From JAZGGS01 sp963764825 (GTDB lineage Bacteria; Bacteroidota; Ignavibacteria; Ignavibacteriales; Ignavibacteriaceae), in NCBI GenBank assembly GCA_963764825.1, contig CAVXUA010000008.1, forward strand, positions 463,887 through 527,886: a stretch of 64,000 nucleotides of DNA, read 5' to 3'. The notes beneath the pieces are model-generated. The model was not told the DNA's origin. It did no database searches and was given only the letters and a program-made list of their open reading frames with translations. Position numbers and translations under genes: made by a program. Below are positions 28,886-39,366 of this stretch, in pieces (position 1 is the stretch's first letter; each line of letters starts with the position of its first letter).

Positions 28886-29479
28886 ATGAATTCAAAAAAT
28901 AAAAATAAAGATTTGCAGCAACCCCAAATACTGGAATTAGATGATGATTTTTCTCTAATAAAGAGATTTATTGATGGCGATAGTTCCGTATTTCAGTTGT
29001 TGGTTAAAAGGCATAAGGAAAAAGTTAGAAATATAATTTATTTAACAATTAGCAACAGCAGTTCTGTAGATGACATTGCACAGGAAGTATTTATTACAGT
29101 ATATAAAAACCTTAAACATTTCAGGTTTGAATCCCAATTTACAACCTGGCTCTACAGGATTACAGTTAATAAATGTAAAGATCACCTTAGAAAAATAAAT
29201 GTGCGTAAGATATTTATTCCAATTAAAGAAGCTGCGGGAGAAACCGGGAGAGGAATTGATGTTGAAAACAAAGATGTATCGAACATTGTTATGAATGCAA
29301 TATCAGAATTACCAGCAAAGTTGCGAGTCCCGCTTCTTCTTAAAGATATTGAAGGATTCAGTTACCAGGAAATTTCAGAAACATTACGATGCGAAATGGG
29401 AACAGTTAAATCGAGAATATTTAGGGCAAGAGAAGGTTTGCGTAGCATTTTAAAGCCAATGGAATCGGAATTGAGATGA
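28886..29479 (+). CDS. ECF-family RNA polymerase sigma factor
   Basis: 197 residues. Region 2: FQLLVKRHKEKVRNIIYLTI, SVDDIAQEVFITVYKNLKHF, FTTWLYRITVNKCKDHLRK. Region 4: LRVPLLLKDIEGFSYQEISE, CEMGTVKSRIFRAREGLRSI. It recruits RNA polymerase to stress-type promoters. The stop overlaps the start of the next gene (ATGATGA), the usual sigma/anti-sigma coupling. Confidence 0.94.
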   Translation: MNSKNKNKDLQQPQILELDDDFSLIKRFIDGDSSVFQLLVKRHKEKVRNIIYLTISNSSSVDDIAQEVFITVYKNLKHFRFESQFTTWLYRITVNKCKDHLRKINVRKIFIPIKEAAGETGRGIDVENKDVSNIVMNAISELPAKLRVPLLLKDIEGFSYQEISETLRCEMGTVKSRIFRAREGLRSILKPMESELR

Positions 29480-31014
29480 TGAAAGAGAATAGAGAAGATC
29501 TGAAATTATTATCAAGTTACATAGATGGTGAACTTTCGCCGGAAGAAATTGAAAAGTTAGAGAAGAAGATAATATCTTCATTAGAACTGCAGAAGCATCT
29601 TGAAGAACTTAAAAGATTAAAAGAATTAACCTCATCTGTAAAGCGGATTCCGGAGTCACCTTTCTTTGAAACACGGCTAATGGCAGAGCTTGAAAACCGC
29701 AAATCATCTTCTTATAAAATAAAGAGATGGTACCCGGCAATTGGTTTGGCTGCAGCTACAATTATTTTGATGGTTGTCTTAAAATTCAACCCTGAGTTTA
29801 TAAATAATTTATGGGACGAGCAGAAATCCACCATTGCAGGATTCTATAAAGAAAACCTGCAGCCGTTATTATTTGCTGCCGATCTTAATAACGAAGATAT
29901 TTTCAACTTTGCCTTTAATAAAGAACTCCCACTCGATAATTCACGTAAACAATATCTTCACCTTGGGTATGATGAAACAGGTAAAGAATATTTTGAGATT
30001 AAAACCGCCGCTTACGAAGAAGAAAATAACTATAAGAAATTCATTCAGGCATTAAAGCTTGATGAAAAACAGCGGATGAAAGTTGATTCGATTATTGGCG
30101 GTTATGCAAAAGCTTTGGAATCGCAGGTACTGGTTAATGAGAATAATACCGTTGCGATAAATCCTAATTTATGGAATTACCGGGAAGCAATTTTTGCTGA
30201 TCTGCTTGTACTTGCTGAAGATTTAAACAAAGAAGAATATTATAAAGTTGTTCCCACAGGTTTTTCGAACGAAGACCGTGTGCAGATTGTAAACGCTGTT
30301 AACCTGCTTAAGGAAACACCCGAACATAATTATATTTTCCTTACACCGGATTCAATCTTTTCTGAAAGATTTGAATTTGATTTTGAAGAATATGAAGATC
30401 ACTTAAAGGAAGTGCAGATTCACCTTAAAGAGACTAATGAAAAACTGGCTAAGGTTGAAATAAATATTCGTTATGATTCAACATTCAACAGATTAGAAAA
30501 AAGATTAGAGCGGGAAGAGATGTTCCACATTATTATCGATTCCAATAATTGCCGTGTGAATCTCTCTCGTTTCGAAATCCCTGAATTTGATATTCCTGAT
30601 CTTGACAGCATAAATGAAATTATTAGAGTAGCAACTAAGAACTTTGATCAAATAACTGTCCATATTCCAGAGATTGAACATTTACAGCAAGGTTTTAGAA
30701 TAGAATATTATGAAGATGACTCACTTCAAACGTATGAATATAATTACGAAAATTATAATTTAGACTCACTTCTCAATTCGCACGAAATTTTAATTGATTC
30801 AATCAACTCTTACAACTGGAAGCAATTCGAATATTTTAATGATTCCATGGCTAACAAATTCAGGTTTGAATTTGATGATGCATTTCCTTATTACGATGAA
30901 GAAATGATGAAGGAGCAGATGAAAATGCTGCGCGAAGAATTAAATCATTTCCGCGAGGATATGAAGGAGTGGAGACACGAATTTAGAGAAGAAAGAAAAG
31001 AAAATAATAAATAA
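29479..31014 (+). CDS. large membrane anti-sigma-like protein
   Basis: 511 residues. The N-terminal ~60 residues (LSSYIDGELSPEEIEKLEKK) look like an anti-sigma domain but without the HxxxCxxC zinc site. One membrane segment follows at about residues 88-105 (YPAIGLAAATIILMVVLK). The remaining ~400 residues should be extracytoplasmic and become strongly acidic and coiled-coil-like, ending EMMKEQMKMLREELNHFRED and a charged tail. It overlaps the ECF gene and presumably holds the sigma at the membrane. Starts at 29476 or 29479 are both possible. The extracytoplasmic half is not recognised. Confidence 0.8.
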   Translation: MKENREDLKLLSSYIDGELSPEEIEKLEKKIISSLELQKHLEELKRLKELTSSVKRIPESPFFETRLMAELENRKSSSYKIKRWYPAIGLAAATIILMVVLKFNPEFINNLWDEQKSTIAGFYKENLQPLLFAADLNNEDIFNFAFNKELPLDNSRKQYLHLGYDETGKEYFEIKTAAYEEENNYKKFIQALKLDEKQRMKVDSIIGGYAKALESQVLVNENNTVAINPNLWNYREAIFADLLVLAEDLNKEEYYKVVPTGFSNEDRVQIVNAVNLLKETPEHNYIFLTPDSIFSERFEFDFEEYEDHLKEVQIHLKETNEKLAKVEINIRYDSTFNRLEKRLEREEMFHIIIDSNNCRVNLSRFEIPEFDIPDLDSINEIIRVATKNFDQITVHIPEIEHLQQGFRIEYYEDDSLQTYEYNYENYNLDSLLNSHEILIDSINSYNWKQFEYFNDSMANKFRFEFDDAFPYYDEEMMKEQMKMLREELNHFREDMKEWRHEFREERKENNK

Positions 31015-31041
31015 AATTTTTTGCTGATCCATACTCCCGAG

Positions 31042-31068
31042 AGCCGCTCCATCCGGGCGGCTTTTTTA
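31042..31068 (+). terminator. terminator after the sigma/anti-sigma pair
   Basis: AGCCGC / GCGGCT stem with a 9-base loop and TTTTTT. Confidence 0.88.
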
Positions 31069-31266
31069 CCATCCAAAATCATTTTTCAAATATATTTCTC
31101 TTTTTATATTTGCAGCCATCCTAATAATATTCCGTTTATACCGGATTTCTTTACATATCTTAAGAAATAGCTTATTTTCCTTCTCGGTTTACATAAAATG
31201 ATTTTGAAATTTCAAATTAACCTGGCTTTAATTTTATCTGGAATTGCATAAATTAACAAGGAGTAA

Positions 31267-33378
31267 ATGAGCGCCATATCTGTAAATATATTTAAGAACT
31301 CGCAGTTCCAGTTTTTCCTGCTTTCTGCTCTCACACTTTTCCTGTTTAAAGTGTTTTTTGGTAATTCCGATTCTATTGCTTTAATCGTAATTCTCGATCT
31401 TCTTATCTTTCTTACTATTATTTTTCTAGTACTTTCCATATATAATTATTTTTATAAAAAAGATTTTGCCCCGCTCTCCTTCATTATGAACGTTGGAATT
31501 ATGAACGCATTCATCTTTTTTATAATCAGCTTTGCTGATATTATTATGTCCGTGATCTTCGATAATGTTAATGAACGGCTGAACAACCCGGGATTGGTTT
31601 ATAATTTTGTTTCTGTTCTGTACATCCTTTTAGTCATCAGTTTTATAGCATACATTATATTGGCTTTAAGACAGCTTCACTTTTTTGGGCAGAGTAAAAA
31701 TCTTAAAGTTTACTTTAACACAATGCTGGCTTTTATTTTTCTTGCTTCAGTCTCGGCACATTTTTCAGATTCAAAAGAGTTCTCATTTATCAGCGATACA
31801 TTCTTTATACTTTCAGTTTTACTTATACTTTTTAATTCTGTTAAGATTTCCTGGATAGCATTTCTTGTTAAAAAAGAAAAAGTCTATCTTTTAATTTTAT
31901 CAATAGTTATAACCGTACTCTTTATTGTAAACTTTAGCAGCAATACGGGCACTAACATCCACAGCCAGATGTTGGGTACATTTTCTCCTGCCCTTAAACA
32001 GCTTGCCTCCATTACAATGCTTTACGGAGCGATCTATTTTACTATGCTCTTCTTCACAACCCTGTTTCATCTTCCTACAGCCGAAGCCTATGACAGGAAA
32101 GCAGAAGAGGTTTCTTCCCTGCAATATTTTAGTAAACTGATAACGCAAGTACTTGATTTTAACGATCTCGCAGAAACGGTTACCGATATCACCTTAAGAG
32201 TAAGTCATGCAGATGCATCCTGGATTATCTGGAAGAATAAAGATGATGATGAGTTTATCTCTATCGCAAATAAAAACATTGGTTTTGTAGATTCCGGGAT
32301 AATTAACAAATTCATATTAAGTAAAAGCAGTTGGCAAACTTCCGGCGAAACAAAATTCTACCAGCTTAAAAAAAATGATAGCAGCGTAAAAACAGAGAAG
32401 AACTTTAACCGGATTGCAGTTTCACCCCTTAAAACTCGTGGAGAAATTAAAGGAATTTTAGTGGCTGCAAGAATAGAAGATCGAATTTTTAATGATGAAG
32501 ATAAAAAAGCGATAACTACTTTTTCAGAATATGCTTCTGTTTCAATAGAAAATTCGCACCTGCTTGAAGAATCGATAGAAAAAGAGAGGCTTGAAAAAGA
32601 GCTTGATGTTGCACGCGAAATACAGAAAAAAATTCTACCGGAAAAAAATCCTGATTACAAAGGGCTTGAAATCTCTTCTGTATTTATACCTGCATTTGAA
32701 GTTGGTGGAGATTACTATGATTTCTTTCCAATCAGCGAAACAAAACTTGGTTTTGTAATTGCCGATGTTTCCGGTAAGGGAATTTCAGCGGCATTTATAA
32801 TGGCAGAAGTAAAAGGAATTTTTGAGTCGCTGTCGAAAACAATAGAACAGCCAAAAGAAATACTCATAAAAGCAAACCAGATTCTAATAAACGCACTGGA
32901 TAGCAAAACATTTGTAAGTGCCGCTTATGGTTTAATAGATCTTGAAAAAGAAAAACTCTTTTTAGCAAGAGCTGGGCATTGCCCGGTGCTGCTTTTAAGA
33001 AAAGAATTAGTGGAACAGATTAAACCATCGGGACTTGGGCTTGGTTTAAGCGACACGGATTACTTTGAACAAACCCTTGATGAAATGAATGTTGATCTTA
33101 TTGAAAACGATACGATAGTGCTTTATACTGATGGAATAACTGAAGCGAAGAACGATTCACTTGATGACTTTGGCGAAGAGTATTTTACCAAGTTATTGGT
33201 TGAAAACAATGAAACAAGTGCAAACGAACTGGCGAAAAGAGTAATTAAAGAAGTGACTTTATTTTCTAAAGATCATTCGCAATATGATGATATAACTTTG
33301 GTTATATTAAAGTGGAAACAAAAAAAATTAAAATTAAATGGAGAGAAAGAATGGCAGAATTCAGCACCGCAATTATAG
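31267..33378 (+). CDS. PP2C/RsbU-type phosphatase with membrane and GAF domains (1st of operon)
   Basis: 703 residues. Eight or so hydrophobic segments fill residues 1-265, a GAF-like domain lies at ~280-430 (SWIIWKNKDDDEFISIANKN, SIENSHLLEESI), then a helical linker DVAREIQKKILPEK and an SpoIIE/RsbU PP2C domain. Metal-binding acidic motifs: VGGDYYDFFP, IADVSGKGIS, RAGHCPVLLL, YTDGITEAK, YDDITLVIL. It would dephosphorylate a STAS protein in response to a membrane or small-molecule signal. ATG 31267 has GGAG eight bases upstream. Overlaps the next gene. Confidence 0.92.
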   Translation: MSAISVNIFKNSQFQFFLLSALTLFLFKVFFGNSDSIALIVILDLLIFLTIIFLVLSIYNYFYKKDFAPLSFIMNVGIMNAFIFFIISFADIIMSVIFDNVNERLNNPGLVYNFVSVLYILLVISFIAYIILALRQLHFFGQSKNLKVYFNTMLAFIFLASVSAHFSDSKEFSFISDTFFILSVLLILFNSVKISWIAFLVKKEKVYLLILSIVITVLFIVNFSSNTGTNIHSQMLGTFSPALKQLASITMLYGAIYFTMLFFTTLFHLPTAEAYDRKAEEVSSLQYFSKLITQVLDFNDLAETVTDITLRVSHADASWIIWKNKDDDEFISIANKNIGFVDSGIINKFILSKSSWQTSGETKFYQLKKNDSSVKTEKNFNRIAVSPLKTRGEIKGILVAARIEDRIFNDEDKKAITTFSEYASVSIENSHLLEESIEKERLEKELDVAREIQKKILPEKNPDYKGLEISSVFIPAFEVGGDYYDFFPISETKLGFVIADVSGKGISAAFIMAEVKGIFESLSKTIEQPKEILIKANQILINALDSKTFVSAAYGLIDLEKEKLFLARAGHCPVLLLRKELVEQIKPSGLGLGLSDTDYFEQTLDEMNVDLIENDTIVLYTDGITEAKNDSLDDFGEEYFTKLLVENNETSANELAKRVIKEVTLFSKDHSQYDDITLVILKWKQKKLKLNGEKEWQNSAPQL

Positions 33379-33707
33379 AAAAAGAGAACGTAAGTGTTAT
33401 AAATCTTAAGGGTTACCTTGATGCACATACTGCTCCTGCTCTTGAAGATAATTTCACTCAACTGATTGATAATAAAAGATTTAAAATTGTTGTGAATTTT
33501 GAAGAGCTGGCTTACATAAGCAGTGCAGGGCTTGGAGTTTTTATGGCTTACATAGAAAAGATAAGGGAAAATAATGGCGATATAAAACTATCAACTATGA
33601 GCGACAAGGTTTTTAACATATTCGATCTGCTCGGTTTTCCGCTGCTTTACGAGATCTTTAAAACTGAAAATGAAGCAATAAACAAGTTTAAAGAGAGTTC
33701 GAATTGA
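33351..33707 (+). CDS. STAS-domain anti-anti-sigma factor
   Basis: 118 residues from ATG 33351 (MAEFSTAIIEKEN) with GGAGAG upstream; the start lies inside the preceding phosphatase gene. The phosphosite region reads LAYISSAGLGVFMAY. It should bind the adjacent RsbW-like kinase when unphosphorylated and so release that kinase's target. It sits between phosphatase and kinase, and its stop overlaps the kinase start. Confidence 0.92.
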   Translation: MAEFSTAIIEKENVSVINLKGYLDAHTAPALEDNFTQLIDNKRFKIVVNFEELAYISSAGLGVFMAYIEKIRENNGDIKLSTMSDKVFNIFDLLGFPLLYEIFKTENEAINKFKESSN

Positions 33708-34150
33708 ATAACGAAACTACAAATAATAAAGAGCTTATTGTAAAAAGTAAGACAGAAAATCTTTCAGATATTAGAGATTTTATAAGCCGTAATGCGTTCA
33801 GTGCAGGCATTAAGAAGGAAACTATCGAGAATATTATGCTTGCAGTTGATGAAGCGTGTACCAATATTATAAAACATGCTTACCGTTCTTTACCCGATGG
33901 TGAAATTAAAATAGAGTTGAAATACAATCATAAAAAATTTACAATTCTTATAATCGATTTCGGAAATTCTTTTGATCCGGATATTGTTCCCGATCCGGAT
34001 TTACGTAAGTATTACGATGAAAGAAAAGTAGGCGGACTTGGTATGTACCTTATGAAAACATTAATGGATGAAGTAAAATATATTTCTATCCCTGGTAAAT
34101 ATAATCAGGTGCTTCTATCTAAAAATATTAATGAATCGCAAAGTAAATGA
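33704..34150 (+). CDS. RsbW/SpoIIAB-type anti-sigma serine kinase
   Basis: 148 residues, HATPase fold. N box EACTNIIKHAYRSL, G1-like IIDFGNSFDPDIVPDP, and GGLGMYLMKTLMDEV. In the partner-switching scheme it phosphorylates the STAS protein and sequesters a sigma factor or other target. TTG start at 33704 overlaps the STAS stop; the stop overlaps the next ATG (ATGA). No sigma-B type factor lies in this operon, so the target is unknown. Confidence 0.93.
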   Translation: MNNETTNNKELIVKSKTENLSDIRDFISRNAFSAGIKKETIENIMLAVDEACTNIIKHAYRSLPDGEIKIELKYNHKKFTILIIDFGNSFDPDIVPDPDLRKYYDERKVGGLGMYLMKTLMDEVKYISIPGKYNQVLLSKNINESQSK

Positions 34151-35826
34151 GTGATTCAAATAATTTTAAGCTAAAGCGAAACCTTACCGCTCTCGTAGAA
34201 TTCAGCAGTATAATTAATTCAAGCATCGACCTGAATTTTATACTTAATAACGTCATGCTTACCTGTCTAGGCAAATTTCTGGCAACAAGGGGATTGATAG
34301 CGCTTAGTGAAAATGGTAAGATAGTACTTAAGCATTCAAAAGGAGTTTCGGAAAATGTACTTAAGCTTTTCCCGGATTTAAATGCAAATCCTGATTGCAC
34401 CTCTAAAGATGAATTAAAAGCATTTATGAATAAGGCAAATTTAAAAGCGGTACAAAAGATAAGTTCATCTGATGATTGTGTTGGAATTGTTTGCCTTGGT
34501 GAAAAACTTAATAAAAGTGATTATACGAATGATGACCTGGAATTTTTAGGAACTATTCTTAATATATCTGCAACAGCTATTCAAAACTCTGTTGTGTTTG
34601 GCGAATTAAAAAAAGTAAACCGAATACTGGATTCACGTCTTCACCGGTTGAGCTCACTTTTTGAACTGAGTAAAGAATTCGGAATGTTCTCTGAATCAAC
34701 AAAAGTTGCAAAGCTGCTTATATTTTCTGTTATTGGGCAGTTCCTTGTTTCTAAATATGCTGTAGTAACCTTTAACGAAACAGGGATTGATGTACTCGAA
34801 AGTAAATTTAACAAAGATGAGCTTTTGAAAAATCTAAACGATTATGATTTGACATTTTCTGATAACTCCATTGGCAAAGAGCGATTGGAAAAGGACTATA
34901 CCAAAATTTATGATCTCGGAGTTGAACTTATTGTTTCTATGGAGATACAGGGAAAGACAAAAGGACTGATTCTTCTCGGCAAAAGTGTTAACAACCAACC
35001 GTACAATGAAACTGATATCGAATTTATTTTTTCTGTTGGAAGTCTTGCAATAATTTCACTTGAAAATAAAAGATTATTTCTTGAAGAACTTGAAAAACGT
35101 AAACTGGAAGAAGAATTGGATCTTGCTCGTGATATACAGCGCAACCTTTTGCCTCTTAATATTCCACGTTTCGATAACTTTGATATAGCTGCACTTAATA
35201 TTTCTTCAAAACAGGTTGGCGGCGATTATTACGATGTTATCCCGCTTGATGAAGATAATTTTTGCATTGCAATTGCAGACGTTTCCGGTAAGGGTGTTCC
35301 TGCTTCACTTATGATGGCTAACATACAGGCGTTCTTACAGGTTATTTGTAAACAGGGGATGAAGATTGATGAAGCAACAGGGTTGATAAATGATTTAATT
35401 TCAGGAAACACAACAGATGGCAGATTTATAACCTTTTTCTGGGGTATTGTTAATATCAAAAAGAATACCTTTACTTATGTAAATGCCGGACATAATCCTC
35501 CGCTCCACATAAGAAACAGTAAGATTGATAAACTTGAAAAAGGGGGAATGATACTCGGAGTGATGAAGACGGATATTCCTTACATCTCTGAAGAGATCGA
35601 GCTTAAAAAAGATGATGTGATAATAATGTTCACCGATGGAGTTTCGGAAGCGATGAATAAAGATCGGGAAGAGTTTTCTGATGAAAGACTGGAGAGAATA
35701 GCTTTATCTTTTAAAGATGAAACGGCTAAAGAAATAATGAATAGAATTAAAACAGAAGTTCAAAAATTTGCTACCGGCGTTACACAATCCGATGATATTA
35801 CAATGTTAGTGCTTAAAGCAGTTTAA
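34147..35826 (+). CDS. soluble double-GAF PP2C/RsbU-type phosphatase (2nd of operon)
   Basis: 559 residues, no membrane segment. Two GAF-like domains (about 10-150, with SIDLNFILNNVMLTCLGKFL, and 170-315), a coiled linker EEELDLARDIQRNLLPLN, then the PP2C domain: VGGDYYDVIPL, IADVSGKGVPASLMMANI, NAGHNPPLHI, FTDGVSEAMN, QSDDITMLVL. Translationally coupled to the kinase gene. It should respond to a cytosolic ligand, giving the pathway a second input. Confidence 0.93.
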   Translation: MSDSNNFKLKRNLTALVEFSSIINSSIDLNFILNNVMLTCLGKFLATRGLIALSENGKIVLKHSKGVSENVLKLFPDLNANPDCTSKDELKAFMNKANLKAVQKISSSDDCVGIVCLGEKLNKSDYTNDDLEFLGTILNISATAIQNSVVFGELKKVNRILDSRLHRLSSLFELSKEFGMFSESTKVAKLLIFSVIGQFLVSKYAVVTFNETGIDVLESKFNKDELLKNLNDYDLTFSDNSIGKERLEKDYTKIYDLGVELIVSMEIQGKTKGLILLGKSVNNQPYNETDIEFIFSVGSLAIISLENKRLFLEELEKRKLEEELDLARDIQRNLLPLNIPRFDNFDIAALNISSKQVGGDYYDVIPLDEDNFCIAIADVSGKGVPASLMMANIQAFLQVICKQGMKIDEATGLINDLISGNTTDGRFITFFWGIVNIKKNTFTYVNAGHNPPLHIRNSKIDKLEKGGMILGVMKTDIPYISEEIELKKDDVIIMFTDGVSEAMNKDREEFSDERLERIALSFKDETAKEIMNRIKTEVQKFATGVTQSDDITMLVLKAV

Positions 35827-35832
35827 CTGATT

Positions 35833-38381
35833 ATGAATAGTATTAAAAACATATTTCTCAAGTACAGGACAAAGATAATCGCGGTCGTATCCCTTTTACT
35901 AATTGCATCGGCTTTAGTTCAGCTTTACTTTGTCCTGGTAGTGAGGGTAACAAGCAATGATGAATGTTTATGGATCCCTAAAAAGGTGAGTTCTGATAGT
36001 GTTGCAATCTACTTTGATGTGGTTAAAGTTGATGGAGTAACATGGAATGCAGGAATTAGAAATGGCGATCAGCTTCTGGAAATAGATGGTAAAGTTCTTT
36101 ATGGGACTTTTCAGGCACAACAGATATTAAACGGATTTTCCAGCGGTGATTATGCGGATTACAAAGTTGTGCGAGCGGGTAATATTTTAAACACTAAAGT
36201 TTATGTAAAGAAGCTTGTTCAATTTGGCAATCTTGCTAGTTCATTAAGTTCTCTCTTCTGGATCCTGATAGGTTTTATTGTTCTCACTGCAAAACCGGAT
36301 GGAAGGATTCATAAACTTTTCTACTTTATCGGTGTACTTACGGTTCTAGCCTCAATGCACACACTTTTAGATTATTTTAAGTTCTTCAACGATTTTGGAT
36401 TCCTGTCTGTATTGATCGGCTGTTTAACGCTAATTGGACTTAGCTATCTTCCCTTTATTCTAAATTATTTCTTCTGGAACTTTCCAACTCAACTTAAATT
36501 TGCCGAGAAGAAATGGGTAAAAAAAATAATAATCATATTACCTGCTTTCATATCAGTTTTGGCTATTCTATCTGCCGCATTAGCTTTAAATGGTATAATC
36601 GGGCAAATGATTTTGATTCAAGGAATTGAGTCACTTGGTTATTTTGCAATATTTGCAAATATTACTGTGCATGGATCGCACTTATAATTCAGTATAGAAG
36701 AGTTAAATCTAAAGAAAAAAAGAAACCAGTTTTGTTAATGTTGATTGCAGTAGCTTTTGGGCTTGCAATCGGATTATATTCTGCTCAAATAGCACCTGCA
36801 ATTGCAGATACAATGTTCAATTCACCTGAATATTACACTCCAATAATATTGATAGCAATTGTACCTCTTATATTTGCTTATTCTATTTTTAAATATCAAT
36901 TGATGGATGTTAGTGTAGTTGTTAAGAACACCATTATTTACGGCACAGCGACGGTAACGGTTGCTGCCATATACTTTTTAGTAATTTATGTTGCCGGGCA
37001 AAGCATCAGTTCATTTCTTGGAGTTGAAAATCAGGGGATTGTTGCAGGAGTATTTTTTGTCATTTTCGCACTTGTATTTCAATCCACAAAAAATAAATTC
37101 CAGGATTTTCTTACGAAAAGATTTTATCCTGAACAATTCGCTCAACAAAAAGTTCTTATCAATCTTAGTAATGAACTCGCTACGGTAGTTGGTTTAGACA
37201 ACATTCTGGAATTAATGAAGAAGACTTTTGTTGATGCACTTAAAATTGACAAATTCGGTATTTTAACAAGTGATAGTAAACATGAATTTAAATTGGTTGA
37301 AGCTGTGGGAATGAGCAATAAAGAATGTGTGATTAGCGACTCGAAGATACAACAGTTTTTAAAAGAAAAATCACTCATTACAAAATTCCCGTCAATTGAA
37401 CAAACTGATTTTAAATCTGTACTGCCGGATGAAAAAGCTGAAAGATTGATTGAGGAGGGAATTCACACCATCATTCCTATGATAGTAAAATCGAAGCCGG
37501 TTGGATTGCTTCTGTTTGGCTTGAAGCATTCCGGTTCCCGGTTTGCAGGAAAGGATCTTGAACTCTTATGGGCTGCAGCTAACCAGGCAGCTGTATCTAT
37601 TGAAAATTCCCGGCTGTATGAAACTGAAATTGAAAAGAAGAAGATTGAAAGAGATCTTGATCTTGCTAGAAAAATACAACAGGGATTACTTCCGGCTTGC
37701 ATTCCTGAAATAGGAAACCTGGATATCTGTGGCGAGATGATTCCGGCAATGCAGGTTGGCGGCGATTATTTTGATCTACTTCCTGTAAATGGATCCGCTA
37801 CAAAACTCTTTGTGGTAGTTGGTGATGTTTCCGGTAAGGGACTTTCTGCATCACTTTATATGACCAAGCTGCAAACAATGATAAAGCTTTACTGCACAGG
37901 CGGTAAAACACCTAAAGAAATACTCGTTGATGTAAACAAACGTATGTATGATGAGATTGAACGTAATTGGTTTATTACTATGACTCTTGCGTTATTCGAT
38001 CTTGATGAAGGAATAGTTAAATTCTGTCGTGCAGGACATATGCCGATACTAACTGCCAGCAACGGAACAGTGGAATCTTACCGTACACAGGGGATTGGAG
38101 TAGGTTTGGAAAAGGGTGATATCTTTGAGCGCTCGCTTGTTGAAGAAAAACTGAAACTAAATCCGGGGCAGATATATGCTTTCTTTACAGACGGCGTAAC
38201 CGAAGCAATGAATGAATCAAATGAACTTTTTGGTGAAGATAAACTAACTACAATTCTTAAGAATAAATCTACACACCGCTCCACAGAAATAATGGAAGAA
38301 ATATTGCATTCCTTAAGCACTTTCCGGGGTAAAGCCGAAGTTAATGATGATATCACTATGGTAATTGTGAAAGTGCAGTGA
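35833..38381 (+). CDS. PDZ - multi-TM - GAF - PP2C phosphatase (3rd of operon), one frameshift
   Basis: About 850 residues when joined. One N-terminal membrane segment, then a PDZ-like domain (~60-122: VDGVTWNAGIRNGDQLLEID, VRAGNILNTKVYVKKL), about eight further membrane segments, a GAF domain (~446-590) and a PP2C domain behind DLARKIQQGLLPAC: VGGDYFDLLPV, VGDVSGKGLSASLYMTKL, RAGHMPILTA, FTDGVTEAMN, NDDITMVIVKVQ. The frame changes near 36665-36680 (VHGSHL-stop becomes IALIIQYRRVKSK). A strong terminator follows. The extracytoplasmic PDZ suggests sensing of exposed protein C-termini, as inference. Confidence 0.88.
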
Positions 38382-38426
38382 TTATCAGATAGGAATAATC
38401 TTTTTATTACTTGCTATCAAAAATAA

Positions 38427-38475
38427 TTGCTCACTTAGTTCTGCTTTGAGGCAGAACGTAAGCAAATATTTTTTT
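38427..38475 (+). terminator. terminator of the partner-switching operon
   Basis: GTTCTGC / GCAGAAC with a 6-base loop, extended by partly matching TTGCTCAC / GTAAGCAA, followed by TATTTTTTTAAG. Confidence 0.85.
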
Positions 38476-38653
38476 AAGATTAAGTCATTCATAACTGATT
38501 CGTCTCTCCATCCACGCTACTTTCGTCTTCCTCAACTCACAATTATTCGCATCTGATAAACCCTCCGGATTTATTAAAAATCGGTATTGCTCTTGCTTGC
38601 TTAATCATTTATTTGCTAACTTGTATTTAAGAATTTTCATAAGGGTTCAAATA

Positions 38654-39211
38654 ATGAAATTAATAATCCTTGTTATTCTTCTCCACTTTTTCTCACATAC
38701 GTTCACTTATTCACAAAAGGACACTTCCCTTAGTCCTATGCAATCTGCAATACTCGAATTTTTGGATGCTTCCGGTAGTTCAGAAAAAATATCAGCATTC
38801 ATTACACTTGGTGTTGATTCAGCTATGATTATTTTTGGCAAAGAGTATCCTGAATTTAATTTACAAATGAAAAGAATTATAAAGGATGAAACGGTTAAAT
38901 TCATTGAAGATGCAGTTTCACCCAAAGGCGATTTCTTTAATTTAATATCTGATGTTTATGAAAAATACTTCACAGCAGATGAAATTAAAATCCTAGCTGC
39001 AACTATTAAATCTGGCGGTGGAATAAACGATTCAAATAGGGTTGTTTTAACTAAAGTTTTTACTTATAAAGATAGTCTTAGCAATGACTATACAAAAGCA
39101 ACCAAAATTTTTATGAAAAATCTTAAACACAAATTCATAAAAAGAGTAATGCAGCGTTTTGAAGATGAAGGTCTGCGGCTCCCTGAAGATGATTACTTGG
39201 ATTTTGATTAG
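38654..39211 (+). CDS. secreted helical protein, DUF2059-like
   Basis: 185 residues from ATG 38654, where the signal peptide begins (MKLIILVILLHFFSHTFTYS); an upstream in-frame start at 38597 is unlikely. The mature part is helical, with YEKYFTADEIKILAATIKSG, which resembles the fteeEl...... motif of DUF2059 proteins. It should be periplasmic. Monocistronic by position. Confidence 0.6.
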   Translation: MKLIILVILLHFFSHTFTYSQKDTSLSPMQSAILEFLDASGSSEKISAFITLGVDSAMIIFGKEYPEFNLQMKRIIKDETVKFIEDAVSPKGDFFNLISDVYEKYFTADEIKILAATIKSGGGINDSNRVVLTKVFTYKDSLSNDYTKATKIFMKNLKHKFIKRVMQRFEDEGLRLPEDDYLDFD

Positions 39212-39366
39212 TAATAAACCCACGTTTCATTTTTTTTACTCAGTTAAACCATTCATTGTCAGCCAGTATTACATAAGAAACATTATCAACTCGGTTAAAC
39301 CATTTCTTATTACTTGAAAATAGATTTTCCAAAGGTGAATAATATCCACCCCAAGTTTATACTAGT

